Origin: Gemmobacter aquarius
GTDB lineage: Bacteria; Pseudomonadota; Alphaproteobacteria; Rhodobacterales; Rhodobacteraceae
DNA: 64,000 nt
Assembly: GCF_003060865.1 (NCBI RefSeq)
Contig: NZ_CP028918.1
Span: 2,468,001-2,532,000, forward strand
Reading direction: 5' to 3'
The position numbers and the translations under genes were made by a program. Positions 60,866-64,000 of this stretch are shown here, piece by piece. The stretch's first letter is position 1, and each line of letters starts with the position of its first letter. Below the pieces are notes generated by a model. The model had not been told where the DNA came from. It worked only from the letters and a program-made list of their open reading frames with translations, and did not search any database.

Positions 60866-61765
60866 ATGTACCCGCACGACACCGAAACCGCCTTCGCCCG
60901 CTACGAGGCGGTCCGCCCCCGCCTTCCCGCCGCCATCTTCCCCGCAACCTCGCTGCATCTGCCGACATTGGCAGAGGCCGCCGACCATTACGACGGCTTC
61001 CTTCTTGATGCCTTCGGCGTGCTCAACGTCGGCGAAACCGCGATCCCCGGCGCTGTCGCCCGCATGGCCGACCTGCGCGCGCGCGGCAAAAGCCTGACCG
61101 TCCTGACCAATGCCGCCAGCTACACCCGCGACCAGATCCTCGCGAAATACCACCGCCTCGGCTTCGACTTCACCGCCTCCGAGGTCGTCACCTCGCGCGA
61201 TGTCGCGGTCGCCCGCCTGACCGCCCTCGCACCCGATGCCCGCTGGGCCGCGATCTCGGCGGCAGGCGACAGCTTCGCGGACATCCCCGCCACCGTCATC
61301 GACGCCGTAACCAACCCCGCCGCCTTCGACAGCGCCGATGCGATACTCTTCCTGTCCACCGCCCGCTGGACCGATGCGCTGCAAGCCCGCCTCGCCGGGG
61401 CGCTGGCCAGAAACCCCCGCCCCCTCGTCATCGCCAACCCCGACCTCGTCGCCCCGCGCGAAGACGGCCTCTCGCTCGAGCCGGGCCTTTATGCCCACGC
61501 CCTGCTCGATGCCCTCCCGCTCGAAACCCACTGGTTCGGCAAACCCTTCCCCGATGCGTTCCACGAAGCCATCGCCCGCGCAGGCCATCCCGCCCACCGC
61601 CTCGCCATGGTGGGCGACACGCTCCACACCGACACGCTCGGCGGCGCCGCCGCAGGCTGCGGCACGGTGCTCGTCGCCCGTCACGGCCTTTTCAAGGGCC
61701 ATGATGTAGCGCCCTACATCACCCGCTCGGGGGTCGTCCCGGATATCATCGTCGAAACCACCTGA
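60866..61765 (+). CDS. HAD-superfamily class IIA hydrolase (NagD/TIGR01459-like)
   Basis: 299 residues. Motif I is FLLDAFGVLN (about 44-53): the nucleophile Asp is kept but the usual +2 acid is Phe, as seen in the TIGR01459 group with DVWGV. Motif II TNAA (about 83-86); motif III Lys in HWFGKPFPDAF; motif IV MVGDTLHTDTLGG (about 248-260). Expected to dephosphorylate a small phosphate ester, or to be an altered hydrolase. Near the AraM-like gene, but separated from it by a repeat element. Confidence 0.82.
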   Translation: MYPHDTETAFARYEAVRPRLPAAIFPATSLHLPTLAEAADHYDGFLLDAFGVLNVGETAIPGAVARMADLRARGKSLTVLTNAASYTRDQILAKYHRLGFDFTASEVVTSRDVAVARLTALAPDARWAAISAAGDSFADIPATVIDAVTNPAAFDSADAILFLSTARWTDALQARLAGALARNPRPLVIANPDLVAPREDGLSLEPGLYAHALLDALPLETHWFGKPFPDAFHEAIARAGHPAHRLAMVGDTLHTDTLGGAAAGCGTVLVARHGLFKGHDVAPYITRSGVVPDIIVETT

Positions 61766-61780
61766 CTCTTTCCCCCTGAC

Positions 61781-61818
61781 CGTTTCTCCTTGGCTCAAAT
61801 ATCCCGGGGTCCGGGGCA
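61781..61818 (-). repeat. 3'-end repeat element, copy 8
   Basis: On the minus strand GGGGCGCTGCCCC-type hairpin (about 61815-61827), then CCCGGGATATTTGAGCCAAG and GAGAAACG. It follows the tadA stop and points away from it; it lies between convergent HAD and tadA genes. Confidence 0.75.
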
Positions 61819-61842
61819 GCGCCCCGGTGCCGACAGCAGGCG

Positions 61843-62289
61843 TCAGCGCCGCCCTGCAAAGAACCCGCGCAACAAGGCCTCGGCCTCGCCCGCCGCGATG
61901 CCGTCATAAACCTCGGGAACATGGTGGCATTGGGGATGCGAAAATACCCGCGCGCCCACCGCCACGCCGCCCGATTTAGGATCGCCCGCGCCATAGTAAA
62001 GCCGCCCGATCCGCGCCGCCGAGATTGCCGCCGCGCACATCGGGCAAGGCTCCAGTGTCACGTAAAGGTCATGCCCCACCAACCGCTCCGACCCCAGCGC
62101 CGCACAGGCCGCGCGTATCGCCAGCACCTCGGCATGGGCCGTCGGATCGCACAACTCGCGCGTCCGGTTCCCCGCACGGGCCACGACCACGCCACCCCGC
62201 ACGACCACAGCGCCCACCGGCACCTCGCCCCGCGCCGCCGCCGCCTGCGCCTCGTTCAGCGCCACATCCATGAAAGACCGGAATTCCAT
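61843..62289 (-). CDS. tadA: tRNA-specific adenosine deaminase
   Basis: Makes inosine at position 34 of tRNA-Arg(ACG); essential in bacteria. 148 residues. Zinc and catalytic motifs: TAHAEVLAIRAA near 53-64 (HAE, proton-shuttle Glu) and TLEPCPMCAAAI near 83-94 (PCPMC). GAGDPKSGGVAVG fits the RNA-binding side. The start at ATG 62289 (MEFRSFMDVALNEA) is chosen for homology; the longer start adds 16 non-conserved residues. This is the tRNA enzyme, unrelated to the Tad pilus ATPase of the same name. Confidence 0.93.
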   Translation of the reverse strand: MEFRSFMDVALNEAQAAAARGEVPVGAVVVRGGVVVARAGNRTRELCDPTAHAEVLAIRAACAALGSERLVGHDLYVTLEPCPMCAAAISAARIGRLYYGAGDPKSGGVAVGARVFSHPQCHHVPEVYDGIAAGEAEALLRGFFAGRR

Positions 62290-62342
62290 GCGCCAACTTA
62301 CGGCGACCATGCCGGGCGTCAACAGCCCTCGTCGCACGGGCC

Positions 62343-63797
62343 TCAGGGCAACGGCGTCAAAATCACCCGAACGGCAGCCACGGGCAGCGCCGCGTAACTC
62401 TCGCGTTCAGCTTCCGTCGCAGTGGGCCGCAAATGCCGGGCAGGACGGCTTGCCAGCCACAACGGCCCCGCAGCCCCTTCGGGCAGCGCGAGTGTCGCCG
62501 CCAGACGCAACCGCACCGCCCCCTTGGGCCGCAGCGCAGACGTATAACGCAGGCGCGCCACATGCCCCGTGGCGGTATGCAACTCCAGACATAACCGCCG
62601 CGGCCGGTCAGGCAGCACCACCGCCAACTCCAGCTCCAGCCGGATGCGCCCCACCCCTTCGGCAATCCGGCCCAGCAGCAGGTCCAGCCCCGCCTCGCCC
62701 GCCCCTTCTCCCCGCCCGCCGTAGCGCAGGCGCAAGGGCCGCTCCCCCTCGTCAAATCGGCGCTCGCGGGCAAGCCGCACCTGCTTGACCAGCCCGCGCG
62801 CCAGCCTGACCGGCACCGACCACTGGCTTCTGGGCCGCGCCTCGAGCATCACGGGCACCCGCGCGATCCCCGCAGGCGACGCCTGCGCCAAGGCAGAAAG
62901 CACCGCCTCGGGCACAGCGCCGCCCAAAGGCCCGGCCACATAGCTCAGCGCGATCAGCGCGGGCAAGCTGCCGCCCCCGGCCCCGATCAGCCACAGCGCC
63001 CGGTCCCAATCCACCCCGCCCTTCGCAATCGTCGCGGCGCAATCCACGATCCAGTCGCTGTGCACATGCGCGTCCAGCCCGCTGTGCCAAAGCGATGTCG
63101 CAAGCAGTCCGGCGGGGTCGGGGTACAGCACGGGCTGGCCCAGAACGGCCCCGCTGCACGCCCCCTGCCACAGCGCCGCATCGACGCCTTGGCTGTCCCG
63201 CCCCATCGCCAGACGGTGCAGATCGATGTCCCCGAACCGCCCCGCCTGAAAGTTGACCGACCGCAGATGCCCCGCCCGCGCCCGCAGCGCAAACAGGCTT
63301 TCGCCGGTCGTGGGCCGCCAGCCCTGACCGTGAAGCGTATCGATCGCCAGGCCGACCTGCCCCGCAGGCACAAGAATGTCGAGGTCATGCGCCAGCCGCG
63401 CCCCCATCGCCTCGGGATGGGCCGCGATCCTTGCGCCCCCCTTCAGCAGCATCACCGTAACCCCGCGCTCGGCCAGCCGCGCCAAAGCGGGCAGGTTGTC
63501 GGCAAAGGCCATGCGCGACCGCGTCCACAATTGCCGCTGCAAACCCGCCAGACGCGGATAGGCGGGCAGATCGGCCAACCCCGCACGCCCGAACCGCGCC
63601 GCAATCCCTGCCAGCAAACGGTGGTCGCGAAACGTGGCATCGTCCAGCACGCGGTCAGCCAGCCAGACCCCGAACGCCGCCCGCGCCTCGGCCGCATCGC
63701 TATGGGCCGCAGCCCGCAAGAGCAGGTCAAGATCGCCCCTCGGCCACGCCCAGCCAAGGCGCGGAAAGTGCCGCGTGGCAGCGATACGCCGCATCAT
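62343..63797 (-). CDS. Nucleotidyltransferase-fold family protein (NTP_transf_5-like)
   Basis: 484 residues from ATG 63797, which makes an ATGA overlap with the upstream gene. Family block: VTVMLLKGGARIAAHPEAMG (about 114-133), then ARLAHDLDILVPAGQVGLAI (about 135-154, acidic DLDILV motif of the nucleotidyltransferase fold), VNFQAGRFGDIDLHR and LWHSGLDAHVHSDWIVDCAA. C-terminal about 150 residues unassigned. Such genes lie in polysaccharide or peptide-modification clusters; substrate unknown. Confidence 0.7.
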   Translation of the reverse strand: MMRRIAATRHFPRLGWAWPRGDLDLLLRAAAHSDAAEARAAFGVWLADRVLDDATFRDHRLLAGIAARFGRAGLADLPAYPRLAGLQRQLWTRSRMAFADNLPALARLAERGVTVMLLKGGARIAAHPEAMGARLAHDLDILVPAGQVGLAIDTLHGQGWRPTTGESLFALRARAGHLRSVNFQAGRFGDIDLHRLAMGRDSQGVDAALWQGACSGAVLGQPVLYPDPAGLLATSLWHSGLDAHVHSDWIVDCAATIAKGGVDWDRALWLIGAGGGSLPALIALSYVAGPLGGAVPEAVLSALAQASPAGIARVPVMLEARPRSQWSVPVRLARGLVKQVRLARERRFDEGERPLRLRYGGRGEGAGEAGLDLLLGRIAEGVGRIRLELELAVVLPDRPRRLCLELHTATGHVARLRYTSALRPKGAVRLRLAATLALPEGAAGPLWLASRPARHLRPTATEAERESYAALPVAAVRVILTPLP

Positions 63798-64000
63798 GTC
63801 CCGCCCCCGCCTTCTGCCATCGCCCGCCGTCGCATCAAGGCGCGTCGGGCGACCTCGATATAGCCACGGTCGCGCAGCGCATCGCGGCCAAAGGACAGCG
63901 ACCCGCGATGCACGCGGCGCAGCGCCACCACATCGGGCAGCTCTTCGGCACAAAGCCCGGCGTGGCGAAACCGCGCCAGCCAGTCGAGCATATCCCCCCG
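63794..64000 (-). CDS. Partial gene at right edge, C-terminal end only
   Basis: 69 codons, open to the window edge; the 5' part is outside. It ends in TGA overlapping the next gene's ATG. Visible residues include FRHAGLCAEELPDVVALRRV followed by HRGSLSF, then Arg-rich DRGYIEVARRALMRRRAM. The ALRRVHRGSLS pattern is reminiscent of the C-terminus of family 2 glycosyltransferases, which would suit a polysaccharide neighbourhood, but the evidence is weak. Confidence 0.5.
   Translation of the reverse strand, partial: RGDMLDWLARFRHAGLCAEELPDVVALRRVHRGSLSFGRDALRDRGYIEVARRALMRRRAMAEGGGGT

Overview
The window looks like a chromosomal segment of an alphaproteobacterium of the Rhodobacterales (Rhodobacter/Gemmobacter/Paracoccus-like; genus not determinable). 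Reasons: high GC with strong G/C third positions, divergent putA/Lrp-type putR and metF/metR pairs, a Rhodobacterales-style Tad pilus locus, a class A RNase P RNA, and a family of GC-rich 3'-end repeats (GAGTATTT...CAAGGATGAA) after many genes. Most of the window is housekeeping and catabolic sequence. Mobile-DNA traces are limited to a REP-associated transposase locus and a small phage-repressor remnant.

Layout. 1-3.1 kb: an HpcH-type aldolase cut by the window edge, aroQ, a RayT transposase between two inverted REP-like palindromes, and metF. 3.2-13.9 kb: metR; a very large adenylation/carrier/membrane-acyltransferase fusion; a suhB-type phosphatase; an S24 repressor fragment with a small exported protein; a rhomboid protease; putA and putR. 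14-16.7 kb: a sulfotransferase-like protein, tRNA-Leu(UAA), and the CoA-transferase pair scoAB. 16.8-31.1 kb: a lytic transglycosylase and then the Tad/Flp pilus locus. That locus has four tandem small pilin genes, cpaB, cpaC, an OmpA-type lipoprotein, cpaE, cpaF, tadB, tadC, two TPR lipoproteins and the prepilin peptidase. A MoxR-like AAA ATPase follows, with a one-base frameshift in its Walker A motif. 31.3-45.5 kb: a folate cyclo-ligase and mgtE; guanine deaminase; a PotABCD-type ABC transporter; rraB and an 8-oxoguanine-deaminase-type gene; hisN; an XRE regulator; quinone oxidoreductase; a Bax-inhibitor-1 protein; a GAF protein with a small partner. 45.5-50.7 kb: rpmG, rnpB, an AmpD-like amidase, a lipoprotein, gatC-gatA and a UPF0173 hydrolase.

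50.9-60.7 kb is a divergent carbohydrate/polyol utilisation locus. On the minus strand lie a binding protein, two permeases, a SorC-family regulator and a xylulokinase. On the plus strand lie the ABC ATPase, a glycerol-1-phosphate-dehydrogenase-like (AraM) protein, a divergent SIS isomerase and an SDR dehydrogenase. An imperfect inverted repeat lies between the two arms. After it come a HAD hydrolase, tRNA adenosine deaminase tadA, a nucleotidyltransferase-fold protein and a gene running off the right edge.

The points most worth following up are: (1) the modular repeat that sits, correctly oriented, downstream of gene 3' ends; (2) the RayT/REP unit; (3) the four Asp-Trp type pilins, each followed by its own stem-loop; (4) the self-contained adenylation-carrier-acyltransferase protein with a near-consensus promoter that predicts a leaderless mRNA; (5) the AraM/SIS/SDR/kinase locus, whose substrate cannot be named; and (6) the frameshifted AAA ATPase.
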